A stretch of DNA of 64,000 bases from Myrica gale (GCA_963930655.1 OZ005617.1:746501-810500), one strand, 5' to 3'; shown: positions 37,440 to 48,289, counted from the stretch's first letter. Numbers and translations: made by a program. Notes: generated from the letters alone by a model not told the origin.

Positions 37440-39939
37440 ACTGTAAGAGGTCTTAAAATCGTCGAGACAAATGTTTTCTGAATTGTAAGTAGTTTGTAAA
37501 ATATAGCCTTCTCTATTGTTCACAGCAGTTGTACTTCAACAGTGTTCGACATATTGTTTGGTGTTTGTGTTCCTCGCAGTTGGGGTTCTGGGGGGGCTCT
37601 TCTTTGTCAACAGAATTTCTCTCTCTCCCCCTTTACTGTTGATACTACTGTCTGCCATGGCATGGATTTTTGTTCATATGGATCATTATACGTTTTCTGT
37701 ATAGGAGTGTTGTCTGTTTATCTATGAGAGAGAGAGAGAGGTGGGTAGAAGGACACGGGGCGTTTGGACCATGCCAGGTAGCAGGAGCTTAGTCTATATA
37801 TTTCTCTACCTGTCATTGCCCATAGTCCTACACGGGGTGGATCTAAATTGTTTCGTCTCTCTAGAACTTTGGCCAAATGACAAGGAAAGACTTCACCCAT
37901 AAGGAGCAGCTTCCTTCCTTCTATGGCCTAAACGTGTGACTTGGTCCGTAGTTCTCGTGGATGATGTAGGGATCGTTGGCACCGCCTCCGACATTGATTT
38001 TTGTCATTTTGGCGACCCAACTTCATAGCTGTAAAACATGTGAAGCATTTAAACGGATGTGACACAACAAAACATTACAAGCAACCCTTTCGGCCACAAA
38101 ACAAGTCTGCTTCTGGCCAAACGACAGAACGGAACGTCATTAGTAGTAGAAGTTTCTTTAGCACCGACAAAATATATCTATTTCTCTTTACTATTTTTGC
38201 GATGTCCAACTCCCCGAATATCAAAATTCAACCATATTCATTTTCTTTAACATATGGACCTATATATATATATATCTTAATTATTTTGTGATATCCAACT
38301 CCGAATAAATATACCCTCTGATAAAATTTTGAAAAGATTTGAGTTCAACTTATTTTAAATATATATATATATCAATTTTTTTTTATGACGAGGAAATTCC
38401 CCAAAGCCGGACCCTTTTGGCCCAACCCTGAAGTACAAACCCCGGCCCCCTGGACCGACCCCACAACCCAGGGAGCGGGTAAGTCAAGGGCGATAATGGG
38501 AGTGTTGGGGCTCGAACTTGGGACATGTTAGAACTCAAGCCGAAGTCTTACCACCACACCAAACCCTTGGGGGTTATATATATATCAATTATAAGATCTA
38601 TTTAGACCCAGTGACATTGACCCTAATAAAATTTCCCATTAATACTATGAGTACACCGATAAATTTAGGCTTAATTAATTAATTAATCATTGAAATATTA
38701 TCCAATCTCAAACTGATCTCTAAAGTAAGTTTCGTCCTAGACAGATTTCTATAAAATTCATTTTGTTCTAAGATTGTCATTTCGTCAAATGGAACAAGTC
38801 AAAAAGATCAATGAGACACGTATTAACCAATTACTAATAGTCATGTGTCTCCCTTTAATTTCTAAATCACCCAACATGCCCATGTATGACTAGTTCTCAT
38901 CAATGTTAATTTCAACTCAAATTCTATGTCTCAACAGAAAAAATTATTCATGTCAACTCTCCCTTAAACACAGTTAGTCCAACCTAGTGTAGAGAATTTG
39001 AGATAAAATTAAAATTAGTGAGAACCAGTCATACGTAGCATGCATGGTGATTTGATAATTGACGAAGACACGTGATTATTTTGACAAATGGTTAACACGT
39101 CTTTATTTGATTTTTTTTATTTACGAGATCACTGAAATTGTCACCTCAAGATTATATATAAAAAAAAGTAAATCTACAGAACCAATATTAAGACGAAACT
39201 TATCCTAAGGGCAAGTTTGGGACCGCCAGTTGAAGTTTTGTCACATTTAAGTGCTTACAATACTTTGGCTTGATATACTTGTTCTAATGCTTTTTCTCTC
39301 ATCTAAAGTTTGTCTACTCCCTTCGGTGGGTTGGATATCGATTATTGAGGTGCTGAAAAAAGTGTCCCCCGCAGACAATAAACTCACTAGAGAAAGCTAC
39401 CCATTATAAACTAACAAACAGAAGTACAAAGCTTATACAAAATGTCCCCTGCTAAAGCTGATTCTAAAGTCCAACACTACTATATACTCTAATGTCTCTT
39501 CAAGCTTAGGGGGTCCATTTTTCCACAGAATCTCCATAGTCAAATTCTTGACATATTTTATATAACTTGGCTGGTTTTGATTCATCTGAACCTATCAATT
39601 GTGGATATATATATATATATATATATATATGGATCTCCATCATTTATGGGAAATGATAATATCACAACCAATATGCTCCAATAAAAAAAAACATATTACA
39701 AATGTAGCAAATTCTCTCTTAGGACCAAAAAAAGAAAAGAAGAAGAGAGCCAAAAATAAAAAATAAAATCACACTTTAAAAACAATATAATAAAATAAAA
39801 CACTTTTTTTTCACATAAAACAAGAGCTAATTAAAAATTAAACCCACCAAAGCCAATCTCTCTCCCTTGTTCGGTTCCAAAAAATGAAAACCAAATATAT
39901 AAAAGTGGGACCCGAAAAAGCAGAAACCTCTAGAAAAAC
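37440..39939. other. Intergenic region, AT-rich, with a SINE
   Basis: No gene is supported. The first few hundred bases are 3' flank of the proline-rich gene, with a GA tract at about 37725-37740. A tRNA-derived SINE lies at 38377-38574. An AT dinucleotide run lies at about 39605-39630. The right end is the 3' flank of the FLA gene. Confidence 0.6.
38377..38574 (-). mobile_element. tRNA-derived SINE with target duplication
   Basis: On the minus strand the element starts AACCCCCAAGGGTTTGGTG. It has a box A-like TGGTGTGGTGGTAAG, a clear box B (AAGTTCGAGCCCC), and ends GGGGAATTTCCTCGTCAT followed by an A tail. Both flanks carry a TATATATATCAATT direct repeat, consistent with L1-type target duplication. 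A second family member lies at 47111-47298. Confidence 0.75.
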
Positions 39940-41190
39940 TTACAGCATGGTAAACACTACTAGCCACACACCCAGGAGAAACGATCCAAATCCCGCGCCG
40001 TTAAATATTACGGCTCCGTTTTCATCCGCTGTCTGATCAGCCACGTCTCCATCTGGGGAGTCCGCCGGTGAGTCAGCGTCTGAGGGCGCCGCAGCCGCAG
40101 CCTTCTTCTTCTTCTTGCTAGCCTTGGGAGCGTCGGCTGCCTCTTCCGGGGCCGGAGCGGGAGCCGGAGTCTCTGCCTTGGCCTTGAACAGATCCCTCGG
40201 CAGCAAGACCTTGTCGACAGTGTAGATCGCCACGGGCTGCTCGTCGAGAAGCGTGCCGGTGATCTTCGCCGTCACGACCTTCGTCTGCAGCGTGACTTCC
40301 TCACCATCGTTCTGCACGGTGAAGTCGAACTTCTTGGCCCCGTCGGTTGCCAGCGTGTTCATGACGCCGTTGTTGGACTTCAACATGTCCATGGACATGT
40401 ACACGGGCACGCCGTGAAACTCGAGCAACGACGTCTTGCCCGAGGCCGTCAAGTTCTTGTACTTGGGCAGGAACGCCTTGAAGGCGTCGTCGAGGGGGCA
40501 GAACGCCGTTAAGCCTCCGTCGAGGCTGTCCTGAAAGGTCTTCTCGGCTTCGGCGTCGGCTAAGAGAGTGTCGGCGAAGACCTTGCAACCGTGAGCGGAC
40601 ATTATGCCGGTGAGGTTCACCGCGGCAGGGCCCGGAGTGGGGGCAGCGGCCACATCTGACGGGAGGATCTTGCTGATCTGGATGATGGAGATGTTGTACT
40701 TCAGTTCCTCCAAGCCCTTGACGAAGTAAATGTCGATATGGCCGCCATTATCCTCTGGGGCGAAACCAACTTTTCCGCCCTTAAGATCGGTGATGTTGAC
40801 GAAGCCGGCGGAGCCGGGGGCAGAGCCTGTGGCCTGGAAGAGAGTAGCGGAGAGGGCGGTGCCGTTTGTGATCTGGTGGAGCTTCTTCGCGTCGAAGAAG
40901 TCGAGGAGGACGTGGAGCGAGAGGATTTTCTTGATGGTGTAGATGGAAAGGTGCTTGGCGAGGATATCGGACATGGCGGCGTTGTCAACGGCGCAGACGG
41001 TGATGGTGGTGCGGCGGTTGATCTCGTCGGCCAGGTGGGTGAGCGAGAGGTAGTGATTGAAGGTGGAGAACTCCGGGTGCTTGGCCAGCAGGCGCGTGAT
41101 GTTGTGCGCATGGGATGTAGGGGAGAAAACGACGAGGAGGACAGAGAGGACTACTAGAGCCCCGGCGGTCATGGCTGGACGGAGCTGCAT
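39940..41190 (-). CDS. FLA1: Fasciclin-like arabinogalactan protein (FLA1/FLA2 type)
   Basis: A secreted, GPI-anchored cell-surface glycoprotein thought to act in adhesion and wall organisation. The intronless frame encodes 416 residues. A signal peptide covers about residues 1-28 (ending SPTSHA). FAS1 domain 1 runs from about HNITRLLAKHPEFSTF to the ISIIQISKILP segment, followed by an AAAPTPGPAA arabinogalactan-type linker. FAS1 domain 2 runs from about NLTGIMSAHGCKVFADTL to AIYTVDKVLLP. After that come a second AGP-type stretch (ETPAPAPAPEEA), a lysine patch (KASKKKKKAAAAA), and a C-terminal hydrophobic GPI signal (FGSFLLGVWLVVFTML). Several N-glycosylation sites (NIT, NGT, NIS, NLT) are present. 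Two FAS1 domains flanking an AGP linker define the FLA1/2/8/10 group. The coding region is GC-rich relative to its surroundings. Confidence 0.93.
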   Translation of the reverse strand: MQLRPAMTAGALVVLSVLLVVFSPTSHAHNITRLLAKHPEFSTFNHYLSLTHLADEINRRTTITVCAVDNAAMSDILAKHLSIYTIKKILSLHVLLDFFDAKKLHQITNGTALSATLFQATGSAPGSAGFVNITDLKGGKVGFAPEDNGGHIDIYFVKGLEELKYNISIIQISKILPSDVAAAPTPGPAAVNLTGIMSAHGCKVFADTLLADAEAEKTFQDSLDGGLTAFCPLDDAFKAFLPKYKNLTASGKTSLLEFHGVPVYMSMDMLKSNNGVMNTLATDGAKKFDFTVQNDGEEVTLQTKVVTAKITGTLLDEQPVAIYTVDKVLLPRDLFKAKAETPAPAPAPEEAADAPKASKKKKKAAAAAPSDADSPADSPDGDVADQTADENGAVIFNGAGFGSFLLGVWLVVFTML

Positions 41191-41557
41191 TGTCGTTTAG
41201 GACTACGAAAACGCAGCGTTTTGGAGACGGAGAAAACTGCAGAGACCGTTGCAGAAAGTGAGCTCTGTGAGCTGTAGAGCGTTCAAAGGAAAAAGACGAG
41301 GGGAGAGTTGAGTGGGAAGGAAGTGATTGAGTGAGCGTGTCTGCGAAATGAGGCCTGATTATCTGCTAAATTACAAGGGAAGCCACTGTTTGGTTTAGTG
41401 TTTTTAAATTGTTTACTTGGCGTTTGGTTTTGAAAGGGACCACAACTGTTTGTCTTGTTCCATGATAAGTAATATGTATTCTTGTTTGTTGGATTTTATA
41501 CTATGAAGTGATGCTTGTTTTAAAGGTTGTGATTTCCATTTTTCTTATTTAATAAAA

Positions 41558-41785
41558 GGGATAAATGTAAAATTGGTCCCTGTATCGTAAAAATTGATTT
41601 AGTCTCTGTGATATGAAAAATATCGATTTAGTCATTGTAATTTCAGAAAGTGATAAAATCAGTCCCTGATGGAGGACCAATAACAAACGAAAATAGAATC
41701 ACAGAGACTAAATCAATGTTTTTCATATCACATGGACTAAATCGATTTTTATGTATAATACAGGGACTGATTTTGCATTTATCCC
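41558..41785. mobile_element. Mutator-like MITE with 9-bp target duplication
   Basis: A 228-bp element made almost entirely of two inverted repeats of roughly 80-90 bp: left GGGATAAATGTAAAATTGG, inverted right GGGATAAATGCAAAATCAG, continuing with GGTCCCTGTAT, GATTTAGTC and TGTGATATGAAAAA in both. It is flanked by a perfect 9-bp duplication TTAATAAAA (41549-41557 and 41786-41794). No coding capacity. Confidence 0.88.
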
Positions 41786-41794
41786 TTAATAAAA

Positions 41795-43859
41795 AGTAAA
41801 TAAACAAATATTTTTTAAAAAAAAATTAGACCATATTCTATTGCTGATTAAAGAAATAAGTTAGGTGTCGAAATTTTATTCTATATGTTATATTACTGAA
41901 TTCTCCTCCATATAACAAATTACAACACCCGTCGGTGGCCGTCAAACTTGTTGACCGCAATTAAGCGATGAAGTCAGATTGTCGGCGTGATGGTAGTCCA
42001 TTAACATTTGAAGCTACACCAAGAACTTCAAGTGGAAGTATTTCTGTAGTTTTATTGGAATTGGAGGGCAGTTGGATATAAGGGGGGAAAAAGTGCCGCA
42101 TAATCCAAATATTGCCAGGCTGGCCACAACACTGCGGATGGGAGCCACGTGGACGGCTATTGGTCAATCATCTCAATTCGGCAGAATCCTCCACCGACAA
42201 CAGTTTTCATGGCTTGGTTGGAACGTACGTAAGGCTATCTCACGAAATCCCGGTTAATTAAAGGAACATAATATAATATAATATAATCCTCGGACAATTA
42301 ATAAAATGGTAGTGGTTGATTAAAAGCTTCAATTTTCCTTCGAGGATATGCAATTTTAATATATGTTATTAATTAAATAATTTGCTCAAAATTCGAATGG
42401 GAAGTGCATGGCTCTTTGGATGTTGGCTGTCTCGTGCAAGCGGTAGGCCCATACCCGTCTAATTTTCATAAATTGTCTTCTTACCCACCAAAAAGTGGAA
42501 AAATGACAGCTAAAGCTATTATATGAATGAACAAACTCTAGAAGCCGAGTTAAGAGTGAATTGGCACATGTTCTGCCACTTGGAGGGCACAATGTTATAT
42601 GAGCTTTCCATGTGTTTTGAGGGAGCTTTCTATATTTTAAAGTGCAGCATCACCAATTCTTGATTGACAGATGAAAACCTTCTCCACTGACTACAATGAA
42701 TGATGTGAAAGAAGAAGCAGTAACCTTCTATTATGTTGAATAGATTTTCTAAGATTGCCGAGTGTAATTAGTAGCGAAGGCCCCTTTTGAGATCAAGTTC
42801 GAGCCTATAGAGTGAAATCATGCTCCTACTATTAGGTAAATCTCAGACTTACTGTACAGAAGATTGTAGGACCGGTTGTGTGTGCACACCCTAAGAGATT
42901 TACCCTGCGAGACAGGTTTAGGCTAATAGGATAGTTCCCTAGTGGCTTAAATTTTTTAATATTGGAGAAAAGCATACAATAGAAAACATTATGATGTCAT
43001 GCTCACAAGTTTCTGTAAGAGAACCGTGCCAGCTTTATCATAGTTAAGTAATAACTTATCCATAATGGCTTCATACAAACTGATGCTACAGCTCCCCGAA
43101 ATGCCGGGTGATTCAAGCAAAATGTTTGGTGAAAACTCTACGACGTCTACGTTATAGAGAGTGCGTGCAAGAAAGTTAGAAGTTGTGAATGAACTGCAGA
43201 GAAGCCAAGCTGAATATCAATATCCTGAGCTTTAAACCTTAAAAAAACTACATAAAGACATCCTCGGACTTTGTCTGATGATTCACTTTTGATTAGGACA
43301 AATTTAGCAGGATAATTTACATCTTTTAAAATTTTGCATTAAAATTACCGTGGTCAGTGAAGCATGCAATGAATGCCAAATGGGTTTGGGAGAAATCTTT
43401 TGTTTCCAAAGTTCTAAGAGAATGATGTCGATAATCTAGAACTACTAATGAGTGGTTGCCCACTAATGCTGTTCCAGTTTATCTCCTTAAAAAGAAATCT
43501 TATGATTGTGTCGGGGGAAAGAATAAGGATCAGCAGAACTCGAGGAGGAAGAAAGAAAAAGGAAGTTCATTTCATATTATTTACCCAAATAGCAGGACTA
43601 AGACCGCCAACACAACTATAAAGAGTCAATATGCATTGGAGCTTGACCAGGCAGACCAACACAGCTTAAACAGAGGAGAGACTGTTGGACATCAGACTAA
43701 GAACAGGTCTGCTGAACCACTTTCTAAAGTATTCCCAATTCTATCACATTGCTGCAATTGTAGTAACTCAAATTCGTGAAAATGGTAGACAAGCATTTCT
43801 TGCCCAAAGTAGGAACACAATAGAGATAGATAGGCCTCTCCCCCGTAAGGTATGGGTAG
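41795..43859. other. Intergenic region without a recognisable gene
   Basis: AT-rich sequence with short open frames showing no domain or plant-gene features. A TATAATA repeat lies at about 42271-42286. Nothing else is supported. Confidence 0.5.
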
Positions 43860-44226
43860 TAGGGCTGCACAACCGGAATGCGGTCCGGTTTTTCGGACCG
43901 CATTGCGGTCCTTAAATATTATAGGACCGGACCGGTTTCACTAAATGCGGTCCGGTCCGGACCGGTTTTAATTTTTTAAAATTTTTTCAATTTTTTTTTA
44001 GGTTAATTTCAAATGGGAAGTGTATATAAAAATGATAAGTTTTAGTTTAGATAAAAATTAAACGTTTTATGTTTATAATTTGTATTAAAAATATAAAAAA
44101 TATATATTTTTTATTTTTTTAATAAATGCGGTCCGGTCCGGACCGGACCGCATTTTAAGAAAAAGAACCGGACTGGACCGGAAATCCGGTCTGGTCCAGT
44201 CTGCGGTCCGGTTATGTTCACCCCTA
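43860..44226. mobile_element. hAT-type non-autonomous element with 8-bp target duplication
   Basis: A 367-bp element begins TAGGGCTGCACAACCGG and ends, inverted, TAGGGGTGAACATAACCGG. It is flanked by a perfect 8-bp duplication ATGGGTAG (43852-43859 and 44227-44234), the hAT length. The outer thirds are packed with GCGGTCCGG and GGTCCGGACC motifs in both orientations; the middle is AT-rich. It encodes no transposase. Confidence 0.9.
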
Positions 44227-44303
44227 ATGGGTAGTAGCCAAAAGAAAAAAGGACACTTCGGTTCATTCGAAAATTCACTTGACACTGTTTGAGAAATATC
44301 CTA

Positions 44304-44836
44304 TGTTAGAGTCCCACATCGATTAGAGACCATTTAATCTTGTGTTTCATATACTTGTTGGGTCACCTCTTCCCATTGCCAATTGGTTTTGAGATGAAAT
44401 CTAACATGGTATCAGAGCCAACTATTTATGGGCTTGACCCACTTGTTTGTGTTGCCCATTTGTTGTCCACGTGCATAGACCATGTTCATTCGGCCTGCAC
44501 GTGAGGGGGAGTGTTAGAGTCCCACATCGATTAGAGACCATTTAATCTTGTGCTTCATATACCTGTTGGGCCACCTCTTCTCATTGCCAATTGGTATTGG
44601 GATGAAACTTAATATGGTATCAGAGTCAGGTTCCTAGTTTGTGGTACACCGTCACCCGTTTCCACGTGTTGGCTTGGATGTCCTCCCGCCACACGTGAGG
44701 GGGCGTGTTGGAAGTCTCACATTGCTAGAGAAACTAGTCAATGTGCTCCTTATAAGGTTGTGACATCCCTCACTCCTCAAGGCGTCTTTTGGAGTTGAGT
44801 TAGACCCACCTTTCACATATTGTGTAAATTCTAATA
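44304..44836 (+). mobile_element. TRIM-like LTR retrotransposon array with three LTRs
   Basis: Three direct repeats starting TGTTAGAGTCCCACATCG or TGTTGGAAGTCTCACATT lie at 44304-44406, 44512-44614 and 44706-44836. LTR1 and LTR2 are each 103 bp. Each of the first two is followed at once by a primer-binding site TGGTATCAGAG (44407 and 44615), similar to the initiator-Met tRNA type. Each internal segment (about 100 and 90 bp) ends in a purine tract GTGAGGGGG before the next LTR. The 5-bp sequence TCCTA flanks the entire array (44299-44303 and 44837-44841). No coding capacity. Size and layout fit terminal-repeat retrotransposons in miniature. Confidence 0.85.
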
Positions 44837-44841
44837 TCCTA

Positions 44842-45990
44842 CACTCACTAGATTATGTTATCAACGATCTCCAATACCAATGTGCCCTCTACCAACGAGT
44901 TAACCGCCACCATTTCATGCCCTCAGCGATGTTGTCTATGGATAACCAATCCTTGCCCTATGAACTTCAATTTCATCAGGGAAACTGGCACTCCATCATT
45001 ACTGCCCAGCTTGGCAAAAGCCTAAAGGCGTCTCTAGCAGTACAAAGAAAATCAGTTATGAAAAACATAACTCTGTCTGTGCACCATATCTAATGCTCTG
45101 CTCAGACTAGAGTTATGAAAAAACCAGAGTCGAGATATTGTACGGTGAATCCCACCACCAAGGCTCCTTGTCAATGTCTTACTTCGTTCTCTTTTGTCCA
45201 ATGAGGCTACTATACAACTAACAAGCCATATCATATAGTCCCACTGCAGGTCGCTTGACTAGAATTCAGACAAAATCATCCAACACAACCGATAACTAGG
45301 TTTTAACTAACTAGGCTCTAGTCAATTCTCTTTTCCTTTTCTACGCTCAAGGCTCCCTAAGCAGGACAAGGAAAATCAATCTACAAAAGTAACATATGCT
45401 GCGCATCCACAGACAAAGTTGTAAGAAAATCATTTGAGGATGGGATTTCACAATACCTATAGTATATATGAAACATCTACACAAACAAAGTTGAAAAAAA
45501 AAAGTCAGTAGAGGTGGGATATTACAAGACCTAGTAAATCCACCGCTCAATAGACAAGAATTCAGATGAAATCCTCCAATATAACTGACAATATCTTCTG
45601 ATGGATCCTCTTTCCTTCGTCTACCAAAAAGACACCATCTCGAAACGAAACCATATGAGCAATACAAACATAATAGAACAACTTAATTATCTCCCACGAC
45701 CATTCAAGGATACCAAAACATGCAATAGGCTAACATCTAGTCCACCTAAGTATGTCAAACTGTAACATCAATCATCAACGTGAAAATGAGTTTCCTAAAT
45801 TTTCATTATATCTCTAGCAAATTAACAGCCGAATATCAGATTAAGAATCTCTCAATTCATGAAAACGACTTCTATATATTTCTTCCTTTTTGAATGAGTA
45901 ACATTAAAAGGTGAAATTCCAGCACACTTCTTTCAATGTAAATTACAATTGACGACAGAAGCTACAAATGCGAAATGACTAAATGGGTGC
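44842..45990. other. Intergenic region, no gene seen
   Basis: Short frames only. Two diverged direct copies of a roughly 100-bp stretch occur near 45255-45350 and 45535-45630 (shared GACAAGAATTCAGA-type and CTCTTTTCCTT-type motifs). The right end is the 3' flank of TIC20-V. Confidence 0.4.
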
Positions 45991-46608
45991 TCAAAGAACT
46001 TGCCTATCAGCAGCTTCCGCAACAATGGGCAATCTGGGCACCTGACCGAGTAAGCAAGAAGAAGACCCATAAACCAAAGAAACCAAAAGGAACAAGAAAA
46101 CAGTGCTGTCCAAGCTCATCAACAAGTCCAAGCCGAGCCCACCTCTTGGATTGAAGCTCCTCTCCAATAGATCAGGAAAAATCAACAGCACATCAAGCAC
46201 AATAGCTTGCATGGTGTTGAACCTCACGTACTTGCTAAAGTTGGGATTCCTCACCACCACGAAGTAAAGGGTCAAGAACACCAAAAACCCATTAAAGGGA
46301 AAGCTCTTAAAGACCCTAATAGCCGGTACCAAAGGCTGAATAAGAGTTTGAACAGGAGCGAACTGGGTGATAACGTATTTCCCATACTGTATGCCATCAA
46401 AGAATGGATAGAAGTAACATACGGCGGATATTAAGCGGTCAGGGGCATCAGCCGAGTTGTTGCCGTCAGATTGAGCACGGATACGTGTTTTTCTGGGTTT
46501 TTGGATTGGGTTTCTGGGTGTCTTCGTAAAGTTGGGTTGAAGGAAGCGTGAGTGAAGCAGGGGCTTAAGAGTAGGGATTAGTGGGTAGAGAAGATTGGAC
46601 ATGGTCAT
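45991..46608 (-). CDS. TIC20-V: TIC20-V-like chloroplast inner-envelope translocon protein
   Basis: TIC20 proteins are four-helix membrane proteins of the chloroplast import machinery; the V form is a minor isoform of less clear function. The 205-residue frame has a Ser/Thr/Arg/Lys-rich N-terminus (to about residue 45) typical of a transit peptide. The mature part starts near DAPDRLISAVCYFYPFFDGI. Helices are seen around YFYPFFDGIQYGKYV, FNGFLVFLTLYFVVV, MQAIVLDVLLIFPDLL and TVFLFLLVSLVYGSSSC. The C-terminus is LPIVAEAADRQVL, characteristic of the V subgroup. It is uninterrupted. The start was set at the first Met of MTMSNLLYP; the frame is open further upstream, but that part looks unlike a transit peptide. 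Confidence 0.88.
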   Translation of the reverse strand: MTMSNLLYPLIPTLKPLLHSRFLQPNFTKTPRNPIQKPRKTRIRAQSDGNNSADAPDRLISAVCYFYPFFDGIQYGKYVITQFAPVQTLIQPLVPAIRVFKSFPFNGFLVFLTLYFVVVRNPNFSKYVRFNTMQAIVLDVLLIFPDLLERSFNPRGGLGLDLLMSLDSTVFLFLLVSLVYGSSSCLLGQVPRLPIVAEAADRQVL

Positions 46609-47584
46609 GTTCCTTGAGAGTTTTTGAGGAATTGGTCTGTGGTTAGGAAGGAGCAAATATTTACAGAGAAGAAAAATCCAGATAGAAGTAAGCGAGGAAA
46701 TATCTTTTCCCCAGATACATGTACCGTCGTCGTTTTTGCTCTTCCCAAATTCCAAAAGAGCAATCGAACCTTTGTAGAATCTAGTGAAGATTTTGAAGTT
46801 AAGCAGCCAGGATAACTAGTTACTAAGGCACAAAAATTGAATTCCAAAGTCCAATCTTTTTGGTTTTACGCTGGATTCCAAAGTCCAATCTTCACAGCTA
46901 GCTTTAGGCGCGTTTGTTAAGCCAGTATAACTTGTTAATAAAATTGAATTGAAAATCGAAAAAACAAGCATTCTAATAAGATTTCGAAAACTTTTAATAT
47001 CTTCAAAATTCATGCACTAAACTCAAGTATCTAATGCGTTTTCTCAACACATCTAACATATCTCAATTCAATTAACGAGACAAGTTTTGGGTGAGTTTTC
47101 TTTATTAATTTTTTTTTATAACGTGGAAAATTGGAAATTCTATAAAGTTTGATCCATTCGGCTTAATCTTGAAGTACAAACCAGGACCCACTAGATTAAC
47201 CCCACAACATAGGAAGCAGATAAGTCAAAAATTCGCCTAACAGCACAAAAATTAATTCCACACTCTTGAAACTCGATCACTGAGCTATGACCCTCAAGGT
47301 GAATTTTCTTTATTAATTGAAGTGACTTGGTCATATATTATATTTATTAACCTCTTTGGAATACTGGTCACTTATCGTGATATAAAATGATACATCAAAG
47401 TCGGACTCCACTAATAACATGACATCAACATGATCAAATATTATGCAATTAATTCCTGAATATTATTAACAACAGGTAGGTAAATGAAATATCTGTAATC
47501 CAACATCAAAATATTACACATTAGGAAACAAAAGTAAAAAAAGGTAGTGAGACTAGCAAGTAGCAATTAAACAAGTGCGGGACT
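46609..47584. other. Intergenic region between TIC20-V and AGP genes, with a SINE
   Basis: Apart from the SINE at 47111-47298 and promoter sequence of TIC20-V at its left end, nothing recognisable is seen. Confidence 0.5.
47111..47298 (-). mobile_element. tRNA-derived SINE, same family as at 38377
   Basis: On the minus strand it begins CCTTGAGGGTCATAGCTCAG, with box A-like TAGCTCAGTGATCG. Its 3' half aligns with the 38377 element through the GTTGTGGGGT, GGTTTGTACTTCA and GAATTTCC blocks, and ends in an A run. Direct repeats GTGAGTTTTCTTTATTAATT and GTGAATTTTCTTTATTAATT (one mismatch) flank it at 47091-47110 and 47299-47318. Confidence 0.8.
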
Positions 47585-48289
47585 CTAGAAAGCGAAAGCC
47601 GCTATAATAATACTCAAGCAGCCGCTCAAAGTTACGAGAACACCGTACTTCGAATCCGAACCCGACACATCATTGACTGGACCTTCTGCAGCAGTCTCCG
47701 GAGACAAGCTCCCTGCCGGCGAACTCGGGGGACTTTTGTCTGATGGAAACACTGCCGGTGCCTCTGCCGGAGTCGCGGAACTCGTCGGAATGCTCGGCGA
47801 AGCCTCCGGAGTTGTGTTACTTGACGGAACCTCTGCCTGTGGGGGAGCCCCGACTGGAGAAGCTTCCGGGGCATTCACGGGAGCGGTACCCGGGGTCGAA
47901 ACCGGTGCAGGGGGCGGGACTGGAGATAACACATTCGTCGACGGGCTCGGGGTCGGTGAAACGACGGTCTCCGGAGGACTTGCAGGGGATTTTTCCGGGG
48001 CCATCGAGGGAGATTTAGCCGGTGGGGTAGAAACCGGCGCAGGACTTGTCGGAGTGGACGCAGGCGGAGATAAAGTCGGAGACTTTGAAGGGGACGACAG
48101 AGCAGGCGCCGGAGAAATGGCAGGAGAAGAGGACGGAGAAGTCGCTGGAGAATTGGACGGAGAGGGTGACTTCGACGGTGGTGTCATCGTGGTTGGCTTT
48201 GGAGAAGGAGAAGGCGCATTGTCTGCTTTTACGACGCCGGAGCGCAAGAGGCACAAAACAAGTGCAGAAAGTACAAAAAGCCTATGCAT
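47585..48289 (-). CDS. Classical arabinogalactan protein
   Basis: A secreted proteoglycan core of 234 residues, intronless. Residues 1-22 (MHRLFVLSALVLCLLRSGVVKA) form the signal peptide. The mature chain is dominated by Ser-Pro, Ala-Pro and Thr-Pro dipeptides (SPSPKPTTMTPPSKSPSPSN and many more), the substrate for prolyl hydroxylation and arabinogalactan addition. The C-terminal 20 or so residues (GVLVTLSGCLSIIIAAFAF) form a GPI-attachment signal. The start at 48289 was chosen because it gives the signal peptide directly; the frame continues upstream to an ATG at 48412, but a TATA box at 48416-48424 places initiation downstream of that. The subfamily member cannot be assigned, because low-complexity composition hides orthology. 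Confidence 0.88.
   Translation of the reverse strand: MHRLFVLSALVLCLLRSGVVKADNAPSPSPKPTTMTPPSKSPSPSNSPATSPSSSPAISPAPALSSPSKSPTLSPPASTPTSPAPVSTPPAKSPSMAPEKSPASPPETVVSPTPSPSTNVLSPVPPPAPVSTPGTAPVNAPEASPVGAPPQAEVPSSNTTPEASPSIPTSSATPAEAPAVFPSDKSPPSSPAGSLSPETAAEGPVNDVSGSDSKYGVLVTLSGCLSIIIAAFAF

Noticed and set aside
40701..41157. Overlapping long frames on both strands inside the FLA gene
   Set aside because: They are shadows of the GC-rich FLA coding sequence; only the 416-residue frame has a signal peptide, FAS1 domains and GPI signal.
43456..43779. 107-codon Lys/Asn-rich plus frame
   Set aside because: No recognisable domain, no promoter or leader features, AT-rich surroundings; likely chance.
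44304..44836. Reading the TGTTAGAGTCCCACATCG repeats as promoters or tRNA genes
   Set aside because: TG ends, primer-binding site, purine tract and flanking 5-bp duplication are explained by a retrotransposon.
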